Position numbers and translations under genes: made by a program. Source: Sphingomonas sp. PAMC 26621 (lineage in GTDB: Bacteria > Pseudomonadota > Alphaproteobacteria > Sphingomonadales > Sphingomonadaceae). From it: 64,000 nt of DNA. Below, in pieces: positions 11,189-20,400 of this stretch. Position 1 is the first letter of the stretch. Each line of letters starts with the position of its first letter. Where the stretch lies: the NCBI RefSeq assembly GCF_000251145.1, contig NZ_AIDW01000016.1, positions 124,001 to 188,000 of the forward strand, in the 5' to 3' direction. The notes beneath the pieces were generated by a model, which searched no databases, was not told where the DNA came from, and saw nothing but the letters and a program-made list of their open reading frames with translations.

Positions 11189-12931
11189 TTGCGTTACGAC
11201 GATAGCCTCGAAACCGTCCTGTCCGCGGACATGTCTTCTCCGATGGGCGCGCAGCTTGCGTGGCGCCAACTGGTCGATCTGGTCGGGCGGGGCCGGGTGG
11301 CCGCCAGCGACGCGGTGATCTCGCGCCTCCGGGGATTGCGGGGGACAGTGCCCCCGCCGGTCCGCACCTCGAGCGCGCGTGCGGTGGCCTTTGCGTCGCC
11401 CCCGCTCGCGCTGGTCCTGCTGTTTGCGGAGGACGAGATCGCGGTGGCGGCGCCTGTCCTGCGCAGCGTCCATCTGAGTACGGCGGATTGGGCGGAGCTC
11501 TTGCCGATCCTGTCGCCAACCGCACGCTCTGTCTTGCGTCACCGGCGCGATCTCGGCCCCGAAGTCGTCGCGATGCTGGAGAGCTTCGGCAGCGTCGATT
11601 TCGTGCTCGCCTCGCCGTCACAGGACGACGCCGCTCGGACCGAAGCGCCTGCTCCCCTCGAAGGCACGGCTGCACCGGAGGAGGACGCAACGACCGAGCC
11701 GAGCCCAATCGCCGACGACGCCGGATTGCATGCCCCTGCGGCGGCATCTGCCCCTGCTGCGGAACCCGCAACCGGTCCGTTCGAAATCGCCGAGCTGGTC
11801 GAACGGATCAACGCGTATCAACGCGACCGTGCCGTCGGGGGTACAGGCGCGAACGCGAGCACCATCGGACAGGCGGAGCGCTTCCGGTTCGAAACCGATT
11901 CGGCAGGCGTGATCCGCTGGGTCGAAGGGGTTTCCCGATCGCCGCTGATCGGGGTGACCCTTGCGCGGACCTCGGCGGCGATCAGGTCCGACACGACAGA
12001 CCCGTTGACGACCAGCGTCGACGGCGCGGTGGTTGGCGCGTTCCGGCAACGCGCCGGGTTTGCCGACCTGCGGCTGTGGGTCGAAGGCCAGTCCGATGCG
12101 GCGGGGGGATGGCGGATCAGCGCGGTCCCGGTGTTCGACCGGGCGTCGGGCCGGTTCACAGGATATCGCGGCAGCGCGCGGCGCCCGCGGGTCGATGAAG
12201 CCGCGGAGCAAGCCGCAGACGAGCGTGCCGGTGTCGCGGACGCGTTACGGCAACTCGTCCACGAATTGCGGACGCCGACCAATGCGATCGCGGGCTTCGC
12301 GGAGATGATCGAGACCGAGTTGTTCGGCCCGGTACCTGCGGTCTATCGCAAGCAGGCCGCCGCGATCCGCAGCCAGACGGCAGGGCTGCTCGGCGCGATC
12401 GAGGACATGGACATCGCCGCGCGGATCGAGACGAACGCGCTGCAGCTCTTCGTGGACGACGTCCCTGTCGCGCAATTGCTGGAACGGATCACGGCCGATC
12501 TCGCGCCGCTGGCGATCCTGCGCGGCGCTCGTTTTGCGCTGCGCGTCGATCACCCGTCGCTGAGTATTCGCGGAGACGGGCAGGCGGTGGAGCGCCTGAT
12601 CGGCCGGTTGCTCGCCACGCTGGTCGCGGCGGGGACGGCGGGCGAGCAGATCGGGATCGTTGCCGCCGCGACCGCGACGAAGCAGATCAAATTGACCTTC
12701 GACCGCCCGCGCGCGCTTGCCGATTATCCCGAGGATCTGCTGCTGACGATCGATGCGGACACCGATGCCGGCGAGCAGGGTGCGCCGTTGCTCGGCACCG
12801 GTTTCGCCCTTCGGCTCGCGCGCAATCTTGCGGCAGAGCTGGGGGGCGGGCTGGCGATCGGGCCCGACAGCTTGACATTGCACCTCCCGGCCACGATCCC
12901 TGCGGACGTGGAGCTGATCTCTCACCTTTGA
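11189..12931 (+). CDS. PAS-containing soluble histidine kinase, degenerate ATPase domain
   Basis: A 580-residue protein with no transmembrane segments. Residues 1-140 are a helical domain. An Ala/Pro/Glu-rich linker (about 145-195) leads to a PAS-like domain (about 229-330). A HisKA H-box follows, with phospho-acceptor His358 in LVHELRTPTNAIAGFAE. The C-terminal ATPase domain keeps a G-box-like LLGTGFALRLARNLA. The expected N-box Asn is not evident (ERLIGRLLATLVAAG), nor is a clean DxGxG, so ATP binding may be weak. The start is a TTG at 11189 with GAAGG upstream. No response regulator is adjacent. The start codon is uncertain. Confidence 0.8.
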   Translation: MRYDDSLETVLSADMSSPMGAQLAWRQLVDLVGRGRVAASDAVISRLRGLRGTVPPPVRTSSARAVAFASPPLALVLLFAEDEIAVAAPVLRSVHLSTADWAELLPILSPTARSVLRHRRDLGPEVVAMLESFGSVDFVLASPSQDDAARTEAPAPLEGTAAPEEDATTEPSPIADDAGLHAPAAASAPAAEPATGPFEIAELVERINAYQRDRAVGGTGANASTIGQAERFRFETDSAGVIRWVEGVSRSPLIGVTLARTSAAIRSDTTDPLTTSVDGAVVGAFRQRAGFADLRLWVEGQSDAAGGWRISAVPVFDRASGRFTGYRGSARRPRVDEAAEQAADERAGVADALRQLVHELRTPTNAIAGFAEMIETELFGPVPAVYRKQAAAIRSQTAGLLGAIEDMDIAARIETNALQLFVDDVPVAQLLERITADLAPLAILRGARFALRVDHPSLSIRGDGQAVERLIGRLLATLVAAGTAGEQIGIVAAATATKQIKLTFDRPRALADYPEDLLLTIDADTDAGEQGAPLLGTGFALRLARNLAAELGGGLAIGPDSLTLHLPATIPADVELISHL

Positions 12932-12959
12932 TCGTGGCACGACCGATGCCATCCCCGGC

Positions 12960-13988
12960 GTGACGCCGCGACCGGTCTATCGCCCCGCTGCGCCTGCTCC
13001 CGCCGACGCCGTCGTCTGGCCGGAACGTTTCGGAACGCGTTTCGTCGTCTTCGTCGACACCGAGGAAGAGTTCGACTGGCGCGCACCGCTCCGGCGCGAC
13101 GGGCATGGCGTGTCGGCGATCGCCGCATTGCCCGAAGCGCACCGCCGGTTTGCCGAGCATGGCGTGCCGTTGACGTTGATGGTCGATTACCCGGTCGCGA
13201 CCGACCCGGGGGCGATCGCCAGTATCCAGCAGGTTCTTGCCGATGGTCGGTCTGCGGTCGGCACGCAACTCCATCCGTGGGTCAATCCGCCGTTCGACGA
13301 GGTCGTGAACCCTGCCAACAGCTATGCAGGCAATCTTCCAGAGTCGCTCGAGGCCGCGAAGCTGGACCGGCTGACCAGCGCGATCTCGCGGGCCTTCGGC
13401 ACGCAACCGCTGGCCTATCGTGCCGGCCGCTACGGGATCGGCCCCAATACGCTGCGGCTGCTCGCCACGCGCGGCTATCGAATCGATAGCTCGATGCGCG
13501 CGCGATACTGTTACGCTGCAGACGGCGGCCCCGATTTCGGCGCGATCGGCAATACGGCCTTCCGCACCGGACCCGATCACGCGCTGGTCGAAGTTCCGCT
13601 AACGACCGTCCATACCGGCCTGCTGCGTCGCGGTGGCGAGCCGCTGTACCGCGCGGCGGCGAGGATCCCGCGCGGGCGGGGGCTCTTGTCCCGCACCCGC
13701 TTGCTCGGCCGAATCGCGCTGACGCCCGAGGACATGACGCTGGACGCCGCGCTCGAAGCGATCGCGGTCGCCCTGGGGGAGGGGCTGCGGCTGCTGACCT
13801 TTGCGTTCCACTCGCCCTCGCTGGTCCCGGGGCACACGCCCTACGTTCGCGATGCCGCAGACCTTGCCGCGTTTTATCGCTGGTGGACGGTCGTCCTCGC
13901 CGATCTCGCGCGGCGCGGCGTCGCGGCGGCGTCGCTCGACACGGTGATTGCCGCGGCGGGCTTGCCAGCGACCGTGGCACGGCGCTAA
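12960..13988 (+). CDS. Polysaccharide deacetylase-like (WalW-type) protein
   Basis: A 342-residue NodB-fold protein. Key features are FVFVDTEEEFDW-like acidic residues near the start (VVFVDTEEEFDWRA), LMVDYPVATDP, and TQLHPWVNPPF, which supplies the metal-site His. LAYRAGRYGIGPNTLRLL and FAFHSPSLVPGHTPYV complete the fold. Proteins of this kind are often labelled WalW in sphingomonads and lie near polysaccharide genes; substrate is not known. A GTG at 12960 is taken as start, 29 bp after the kinase stop, so the two may share a transcript. It ends just before two tRNA genes. Confidence 0.8.
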   Translation: MTPRPVYRPAAPAPADAVVWPERFGTRFVVFVDTEEEFDWRAPLRRDGHGVSAIAALPEAHRRFAEHGVPLTLMVDYPVATDPGAIASIQQVLADGRSAVGTQLHPWVNPPFDEVVNPANSYAGNLPESLEAAKLDRLTSAISRAFGTQPLAYRAGRYGIGPNTLRLLATRGYRIDSSMRARYCYAADGGPDFGAIGNTAFRTGPDHALVEVPLTTVHTGLLRRGGEPLYRAAARIPRGRGLLSRTRLLGRIALTPEDMTLDAALEAIAVALGEGLRLLTFAFHSPSLVPGHTPYVRDAADLAAFYRWWTVVLADLARRGVAAASLDTVIAAAGLPATVARR

Positions 13989-14001
13989 CGAGCCTTTCGG
14001 G

Positions 14002-14078
14002 GGGCCTGTAGCTCAACTGGTTAGAGCTGGCCGCTCATAACGGCTAGGTTGCGGGTTCAAGTCCTGCCGGGCCCACCA
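14002..14078 (+). tRNA. tRNA-Ile(CAU) (lysidine type), or Met
   Basis: A 77-nt cloverleaf with 3' CCA encoded. The acceptor pair is GGGCCTG/CGGGCCC and the anticodon CAT is at 14036-14038 in loop CTCATAA. The GGGCCTG acceptor resembles tRNA-Ile(GAU). A second CAU tRNA at 44832 looks like the elongator Met, so this one is best read as the AUA-decoding Ile2 species that TilS converts to lysidine. Confidence 0.85.
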
Positions 14079-14227
14079 TCGATTCTCGCGCACATGACGC
14101 GCAGAAAACCCGCTAATTCACTTGCCATCCCCGCCGCACCACGGCAAAGCCGCCCGACAGGCGGCGCTGCGGCGTTGCCGACCGGCCGATGGCGCAAGTG
14201 GCTTTGATTGCCTGCGCACGACGGGAT

Positions 14228-14304
<77 letters not shown>

Positions 14305-14538
14305 CTTTTTACTCCGGCAAGAAACCGCACTTTCCTGCGGGTTTCGCCACATGGCCGGAGCAAACTGCTACCCCTATGTGCGACAGTCAAGAGTGACACG
14401 GTTGTCGTCGGCTTCTGAGTGGCGCCCCGGGTACGCCAGAGTCGGAGACGGCCATCATCACGGGCTCGGCGGTGGACTGCGACAAATCGTCCCCGGCCGT
14501 TCCTTAAACTGCATCGAGGGGCAGGGGCCGCGAACCCT

Positions 14539-15048
14539 TCATCGTTCCGAACTCCAGCGTTGCGTCCTGCGCCGTACAACCTCGTCCGGGAGCGCCCATC
14601 CTCCACTTCCGTGCTCACCATGCCCGACGTTCGGAATGCATCGACCCTGTTCAATTCGGAAATCCGCTACCCGGCAGTCCATTACGTCGGACAATGCACC
14701 CGATGCCACGAAATCGGGCAATTCCCGGCGCTCCGCGTCGGATAAAAGCGTCCATAAGGAACTGCTCGGACGGATGGCGAACGCCTGCCTCGCAAGGAAG
14801 CCGTTGACCATGATGCTGGCGGCAAGACCCAGCGCCAATACTATGAGGAGGGTTGGCCGCGTCCACGATAGGTGTTCGCGGATGGCCCGATAGGCAGCCC
14901 GATTCTCTGATGCCTGATCCCGCATACCGCGCTCGGCATGTTCGACCGCGAGAAGCGATCGCGTGACTCTTTCGCTCACTTCTTGACCGAGACTCTCAAA
15001 CTTTCGTGCCGCGGTGTTGGCGGTCCCGGCAGCGACATAGAGTTTCAT
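14539..15048 (-). CDS. Small single-pass membrane protein, unknown
   Basis: The 169-residue frame begins MKLYVAAGTANTAARKFESL. A charged, probably coiled-coil segment of about 65 residues follows, then one transmembrane helix (LLIVLALGLAASIMVNGF) and a soluble tail with WTLLSDAERRELPDFVASGA. Codon use looks coding throughout. I do not recognise the family; the layout recalls accessory proteins of mobilisable elements, which is a guess. It starts a few dozen bases from the ATPase fragment on the other strand, suggesting the region was rearranged. About 230 bp between tRNA-Pro and its end hold no gene. Confidence 0.45.
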   Translation of the reverse strand: MKLYVAAGTANTAARKFESLGQEVSERVTRSLLAVEHAERGMRDQASENRAAYRAIREHLSWTRPTLLIVLALGLAASIMVNGFLARQAFAIRPSSSLWTLLSDAERRELPDFVASGALSDVMDCRVADFRIEQGRCIPNVGHGEHGSGGWALPDEVVRRRTQRWSSER

Positions 15049-15074
15049 CGCCGCTGTATTCGCGTCACGGAGAT

Positions 15075-15314
15075 AGCCGGGGCACGCAGGAGCAGCTCGC
15101 AGTCCTCACTCGGTTGGCCTTTGCCGATCTGCTGAAGGATCGTGGCGCCCCTGTGTCGCTCATCCTCGACGATCCGCTCGTCTATTCGGACGACGCCCGG
15201 CTCGATGCCATGACGACGCTTCTCGGTGAGGCCTCCGGGCGGATGCAGGTCATCCTCTTCACCTGCCGCGAACGCGCCTTCCGTCATCTCGAGGGGAACC
15301 GGATCACGCTTTAG
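15075..15314 (+). pseudogene. C-terminal fragment of an SMC/YhaN-like ATPase
   Basis: An 80-codon open frame reads SRGTQEQLAVLTRLAFADLL, then a Walker B-like VSLILDDPLVYSDDARLD and VILFTCRERAFRHLEG before the stop. This is the extreme C-terminus of a large ABC/SMC-type ATPase: signature motif region, Walker B and D-loop. The homologous part begins abruptly at the signature motif, and upstream bases in this frame do not continue the protein, so the other several hundred codons are missing. It is a remnant of an earlier gene, probably cut by recombination when the island was formed. Confidence 0.7.
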
Positions 15315-15480
15315 CTGAGGCCGAGCATCTTCCTCAAGTCGACAGTCGTAACTCGGCGATCTGATTTGGGTTCATGTGGCGCCAATGATGGAGCGGCTCA
15401 TCTATATTTGGGCATGGGAGCGAAGGTCCGCTTCCTTGCGTGCGGTCCTGAGACCGGTCGGTCGTTTAACGGCCAGCCTT

Positions 15481-15543
15481 GCTCGTTCAACGAGCCATGG
15501 TGGCCGAACGCGTGAAATGTCGGCTCGTGTCGGAAGCCGACAT
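15481..15543. repeat. Two adjacent hairpins
   Basis: Two perfect inverted repeats lie in the gene-free stretch 15315-15623. One is GCTCGTT/AACGAGC with a 1-nt spacer (15481-15495); the other is ATGTCGGCT/AGCCGACAT with a 9-nt spacer (15517-15543). No T-run follows. They may be remnants of element ends or recombinase sites; nothing else is recognisable there. Confidence 0.5.
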
Positions 15544-15623
15544 TTGGGGGACCGGGCGTAAATGACGGGTTTGTCCCAAGCGCCGTGAAGTTGGCCCCTC
15601 GCCGGAGGCGAGGAGCCGATTGG

Positions 15624-16257
15624 TCAGATCTCGGTATTCTCGGCGAGGGCAAGCGCGTCCTCCACGTCAATCCCGAGATAGCGGACCGTATTCTCGATTT
15701 TGCTATGACCGGGAAGGATCTGAACGGCACGAAGGTTGCGGGTCGCCCTGTAGATAATCGATGCTTTCGTCCGCCGAAGTGAGTGCGTGCCATACTCGCT
15801 CCGCATCAGACCGACCCCTGTCACCCATTCATCGACGAGTCGGGCGTACTGGCGGGTGCTGAGGTGCCCGCTTTGGTCAACCCGGCTGGGAAAGACATAG
15901 TCGTCGACCGTGCCGCCCCGCCGATCGAGCCAGGCCAGCAGGCTAGCCCGAGCATCGGGGAGAAGTTCGAACTGAACCGCCCGACCTGTTTTTCTGCTGC
16001 ATTACGATTGCGCGTGTTCGGATCTGTCCGCCGCTGACAAGGTCGCGGATCTTCATCTGCACCAAGTCGCAGCCCCGGAGTTTGCTATCGATCGCAAGGT
16101 CGAACAGCGCCCGATCTCGCAAGCGGCGGCGCTGATTGAGGTAAGATCGGATCTCCCATATTTGCTTCGGTTTCAGCGCGCGCTTCGCGCCGACGGTCCG
16201 TCCGGCGTTCCAGACTTGGCGCTTGGTCGCAGTGGGTTCGGTTTCAGGCATCTCCAT
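15624..16257 (-). pseudogene. Tyrosine recombinase/integrase, broken by a 1-base insertion
   Basis: A small integrase of about 210 residues, common on sphingomonad elements. The N-terminal half (MEMPETEPTATKRQVWNAGR, then LRDRALFDLAIDSKLRGCDL) is in one frame up to MQQK. The C-terminal half (TGRAVQFELLPDARASLLAW, THSLRRTKASIIYRATRNLR, GHSKIENTVRYLG) is in the next. All catalytic residues are present: Arg in SKLRG, HxxR in HSLRR, His in PGHSK, Tyr in VRYLG. The break is at a run of five T (15989-15993); with four the frame is restored. The start at 16257 has GGAGA upstream. It may be functional if the extra base is an assembly error. Confidence 0.85.
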
Positions 16258-16506
16258 GATCATTCTCCGATGGCCAGAGTGGCCGTCCGAAGAACGCTTT
16301 GGCGCTTGATAAGCAGGAATGCCCCGAGGCAGCTGCCGACCAGAATGCGTCGTTCGCTGATCGGGCTTTAAACGGCAGCTTCTGCGATAACCAGCCATTC
16401 GCATAGCGCGACGCCGTCTGGCAGAAACGCGCCCAAATCGAAACGTTGAGGAGTTTCGAAGCTGAAGCGGACCTCCGTTCACTCAGCGCGGATCGACACG
16501 ATTGTT

Positions 16507-16529
16507 TTAAAGCGGAATGGCCGCTTTAA
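16507..16529. repeat. 9-bp perfect inverted repeat
   Basis: TTAAAGCGG (16507-16515) and CCGCTTTAA (16521-16529) flank AATGG in the gap between the broken integrase and the metalloprotease gene. No gene is seen in 16258-16641. The role is unknown. Confidence 0.5.
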
Positions 16530-16641
16530 GGCGCCCCATTCGCGTTTCCCGCCGTCCATTCATCTGGCGTGCACGGCGGGGGGCGCCCTCAAATTTCGCC
16601 ACAAGCTACATCGCCGGCGCCCAAAGGTTTTTTACGTTCGT

Positions 16642-16661
16642 TAAAGGAGCTATCGAGCTCC
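16642..16661 (-). terminator. Possible terminator of the leftward protease operon
   Basis: GGAGCT/AGCTCC (16646-16651 with 16656-16661, loop ATCG) is followed on the minus strand by TTTAA. It lies 8 bp behind the metalloprotease stop. The short stem and short T-run make it a modest candidate. Confidence 0.4.
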
Positions 16662-16668
16662 AACCAAT

Positions 16669-17487
16669 CTAGAACGGCTTTAGCAGCACCGTGCCGCTGC
16701 TCCAACCTCGACGCTGGCGTCCCCTAATTTGTTCATAGGTTCGGCTGCCGGGCGCGACGCGGAACAAGGCGTGAGCGCCAATAGCAACCTCGTCGTCGTC
16801 GGCGCGCAGATCGAGTTCGATGGTGCCATCGTCTAGCAGCTCCGCCGTCCCGATATAGTCCGCGTCATGGTCGGCCAGTCGGGTGGCCGGACCGGGCTCC
16901 ACCGGCAGCGCGATCGAGTTCCAGAACCGGCACAGATCAGGGCACTGGGCGGCGAAGTGGGGATCCGCGCCAAAGTGGCGCGCTGCGGTCTCCGCGTAAC
17001 TTTCCTCCATGCCCGCAGCGCCGTCCTGGCGCTGATAGTCGGTGAGCGCCGCCAAGTCGCTGGTGCGCGCGGAGAGAAAGTGGGGATTGTGGCTGCGCAG
17101 TCGGTTGGCCAAATAGTCGTCCGCGTGCATCGTCTCGTGCAGTACGAGGTTGAAGGAACCGTGCTTCACGCCCGTCGGCGGCACCTGCCGGACGCCGCTC
17201 CAAACGACCGTGGCGATCGCGACATTGTGCTCGTCGGGCAGGTAGCAGCCGGGCACGGCACCCCAGTTAACCCCAGGCGGCCAACCGCGCGGTGTCTTCA
17301 TGAGGAGGTCGGGCCGGTAATCGGTGACGGCCTCCCGGCACGCTAGGACCCGGATGCCGCTATCGTGCAGCTCAATTATCAGGGCCTGTGGGAACAGCGC
17401 TAGCTGCACGCGAACCAGATCTGCGTCGCTTTCGTCCGCGCTGGCAACGGGCGATACCATGGTGTGGACAGCGTCGGCGATGCTCAT
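16669..17487 (-). CDS. HExxH zinc metalloprotease, lethal-factor-like fold suspected
   Basis: A 272-residue cytosolic protein without a signal peptide. The zinc site is HETMH (His117, Glu118, His121). About 40 residues on, GMEESYAETAARHF offers Glu162 or Glu166 as third ligand, the gluzincin spacing seen in anthrax lethal-factor/Pro-Pro endopeptidase-like domains; that subfamily is my inference. The C-terminal 70 residues look like a small beta domain. The ATG at 17487 overlaps the CHAT stop by ATGA, so the two are translationally coupled. In this setting it is probably a second proteolytic arm of the system. The nearby His-rich HFGADPHF stretch could also bind metal. Confidence 0.75.
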   Translation of the reverse strand: MSIADAVHTMVSPVASADESDADLVRVQLALFPQALIIELHDSGIRVLACREAVTDYRPDLLMKTPRGWPPGVNWGAVPGCYLPDEHNVAIATVVWSGVRQVPPTGVKHGSFNLVLHETMHADDYLANRLRSHNPHFLSARTSDLAALTDYQRQDGAAGMEESYAETAARHFGADPHFAAQCPDLCRFWNSIALPVEPGPATRLADHDADYIGTAELLDDGTIELDLRADDDEVAIGAHALFRVAPGSRTYEQIRGRQRRGWSSGTVLLKPF

Positions 17488-20400
17488 GCGGCGACCCCTC
17501 GCGCAAATGGGTTGCCGTAGACGGCGTAGGCAAGCCAAGTGAAATCGTCACCCGTGCGTGCTGCCGCACGCGCCGACTTGACCGCGTCGACCAGCCGATC
17601 CCCCTGGTTGAGCCTTTCGTAGAAGGCCTTCGCGAAGTCCTGGGCGAGTGAGTCCGTGACGGACCAGAGCGCGCCCACGAAGGCAGCGGCGCCGCATCCG
17701 CTCAACGGCCGAATGAAGGCGTCGGCAAAGCCAGCGACGCCCGCAATGCCCTCGCCCTCCCGCCCAGTCTGGCACGCGTTGAGGAAAACGAGGGGTCGCC
17801 TTTCCCCGCTCCCGAAGCAGGCAGAGGCCTTCACCTGGTCCACCGTCAGCGGATCGTCGGCGGGCGGTGGACCGGAAAAGCCTGCCATCAGCAGATATGA
17901 GCTGAGCACCGCCTTCTGTTCCGCCAGCCCGTGGCAGGCGAAATGCAGCACGTCGATGTCGCTCGCCTCCGATCGGAGGACATTGGCCACCTCGATGCTG
18001 CTCGCCTTGATCGGCTGGATGCCGGGCAGCGCCGCCTCCAGCATGGCCTGCTCCTCCTGCGCGCCGGGCAGATTGCTGCCGGCGCGCACGTAGCGCGGAA
18101 TGATATAGCGACTGCGCGCTCCGTTCAGTCGGATCGCGCGTCCCGGCTGCGGCACACCTGGCAGCCAGCGTACGAGTCCAAAGTCGCTTAGGAACCGTCG
18201 GGAGGGATCCGCAGGAGGCTGAATACCCGGCGGCGGCACCAACGCCATCAGTTCCCACGGGATCAGCGGAACGTCGCCAATTACTTGGATGGCGACGATT
18301 TCGTCTCGATGCTCCCACAGCGACCGGCGGATCGAGTCTGGCATCATAGCCTCTGTCCGTATTCTGGCGCTGGCGACGAAGCGGTCCAGCGCCGCCTCGT
18401 ACTGACCCGCCACGCGAGAGAGGTTCCAGGCGCCCTCAACCTCGCCGAGCACGGATGCGACATAGGCGCTGAGATCGAACCGGGGGTCGAGCATGCGAGT
18501 GTCCACAACACCGATGTTGAGCGCGTCGCAAACCAGCTCGAAACGAAGCGCCAGCGCGCCATTCGGCTGCACCGTTTCGTAGATTCGAAGCACCATCGAT
18601 CTTCGTTCTTCGTCAGCTTCGTCCCCAGTCGGGGGCGCAGCCGCCGCGACGAGCGTCTGGCCGGCGACGAGGGCCTGCGCGTTGGCCGAGACGAAGGTTG
18701 GCGCGAGGCTGAAGGACGCGAAGATGTGACCGTTTTGCCGTAGCTGCACCGTCAGCTCCGCAGGACCGACTGCGATCCCGCGGGCGGTGAAGCTAACAGT
18801 CTGTTCGATCCGAGGATCGACCTCGCGGTACGCTAGGCCGGAGTTCGCGCCTTCGGTGGCGATGACGTTGCCTGGCAGCGCGATGTTGCGCACAGGGATC
18901 AGCACCACCTGCGCCGGCATGCCGGACAGCAACGTAACGCCTTCCGCCGACGCCGCGGCGGTCGCCCCCACCGTTACGTCGATGCGCGTGCCAGAGAGAG
19001 TGATGTAGATACGGGCATCTCGATCAATGTCGGGGAACGGCATCATCTCCGCCGCGATAAATCGCTCGACTGAAGACGGCGGTGGGGATGGAGCCGGCAC
19101 GTCCGGCGCGGCGGCGACGGGCCTCGGCGGCTGCGGAGGAGGAAAGCTCGTTAGGGGGCCGCTCGAAGAGGGCGCGGGCGCCGAGTCGGGCGGTGGTCCC
19201 GCAATTGGCGCAAAGCCGCCAGCCTCGATCTCCAGCGACTCCATCTCGATTTCAACGGGCGCGATCGCCCTGGGCTCAAACCGCTCCGGGAGAGGCTCCA
19301 GCATCGTCGGACCGCGCCGCACGCCTCCTCCTTTTAGGCCCAGGCGCCCGCTCAGCTCTTCCGCGACGCGCGTCGAACGGAAATAGCTGGTATGCATCAC
19401 CTCGGCAGTATCGCCGAACGCGAAGCACTCTCCCAGGCGGGCAGTCTGCCGGCCGAGCATTGTCATTGACCCGGTGTCGACCACGCAGTCGTTGGGATCG
19501 TTGAAGAGCGCGTCGGTCACCCGATCCAGCACAAAGCTCCCGACTGCGCCAGGCAGCACACCGCCATCGGCCTCATAGCTCGAGGTGATGGCGTGGTAGG
19601 CCGCCGATCCGAGCGCCGCCTCCGTCTCGTTGAGTGCCGTCACGAGCGGGCTGCCGGGCTCCATCGCGGCGAGGCCCGGCACGCGCCGGTCGCTGATCGC
19701 GACCTCGGAGAACATCTGCACGAACCTGCCAAGAGTGCGGATCGACAGCGTTACGAACGGGCTGAGCTGCGGCGCCCCCGCCAGCGCGGTCGCGTCGCGT
19801 TCGGCGGCGACTAGGAGGTTGGTGTAGCTGTCGACCAGCGCCGCCCAGTTCAGCGGCTCAGCAAGGTGTGTGCCGCCATTTGTGCAGCCGACGAGAACCA
19901 CAGTCCCGACGGCGACATCAAGCCCGCTTGTGGGGAGCAGCTGCTCGGCAAGCGCGCGGAAGACAAGGCCGCCGCGGCTGTAGGCGACTGCATCGATCAC
20001 GGTGCCGGCTGGCGGATGCAGCGCCGTCAATGTCGCCAGGATGGCCTCGGCGTTTGTAACTGGATCCTCTGCAAGTGTGCGGTGATCGAAACCGAGGACG
20101 AGATCGTAGCGTGCCTGCGCGGCATCCAGGAACCTCTTGCCCTCGTCGTGCGCGGCCAGCCCGGCAAAGCTGCCGGCGGTGGATGAGAAGGTGCCATGGA
20201 CCATCAGCAGGACGCGCCCGCTTCGCCACGCAACCGGTTGCGCGACACCGTTGCGCGGGATCCACGCCGCGGGATTGCTGCCGCCAATCGCCACCGGCCC
20301 CGTCGGATTGCCGCCCTCGATTCGCGCGACCGCCGCGTCGATCGTCCGGCTGACCACGAAGCGCAGCACCAAGGTGCGTACTGGATCGATTACCTTCCCT

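Noticed and set aside
14002..14078. Elongator tRNA-Met for the first CAU tRNA
   Set aside because: Its acceptor stem resembles tRNA-Ile, and the tRNA at 44832 fits elongator Met better. Not fully excluded.
15315..15623. Small frames on both strands in the island left end
   Set aside because: Short, without family similarity or ribosome sites, and containing two hairpins; treated as non-coding.
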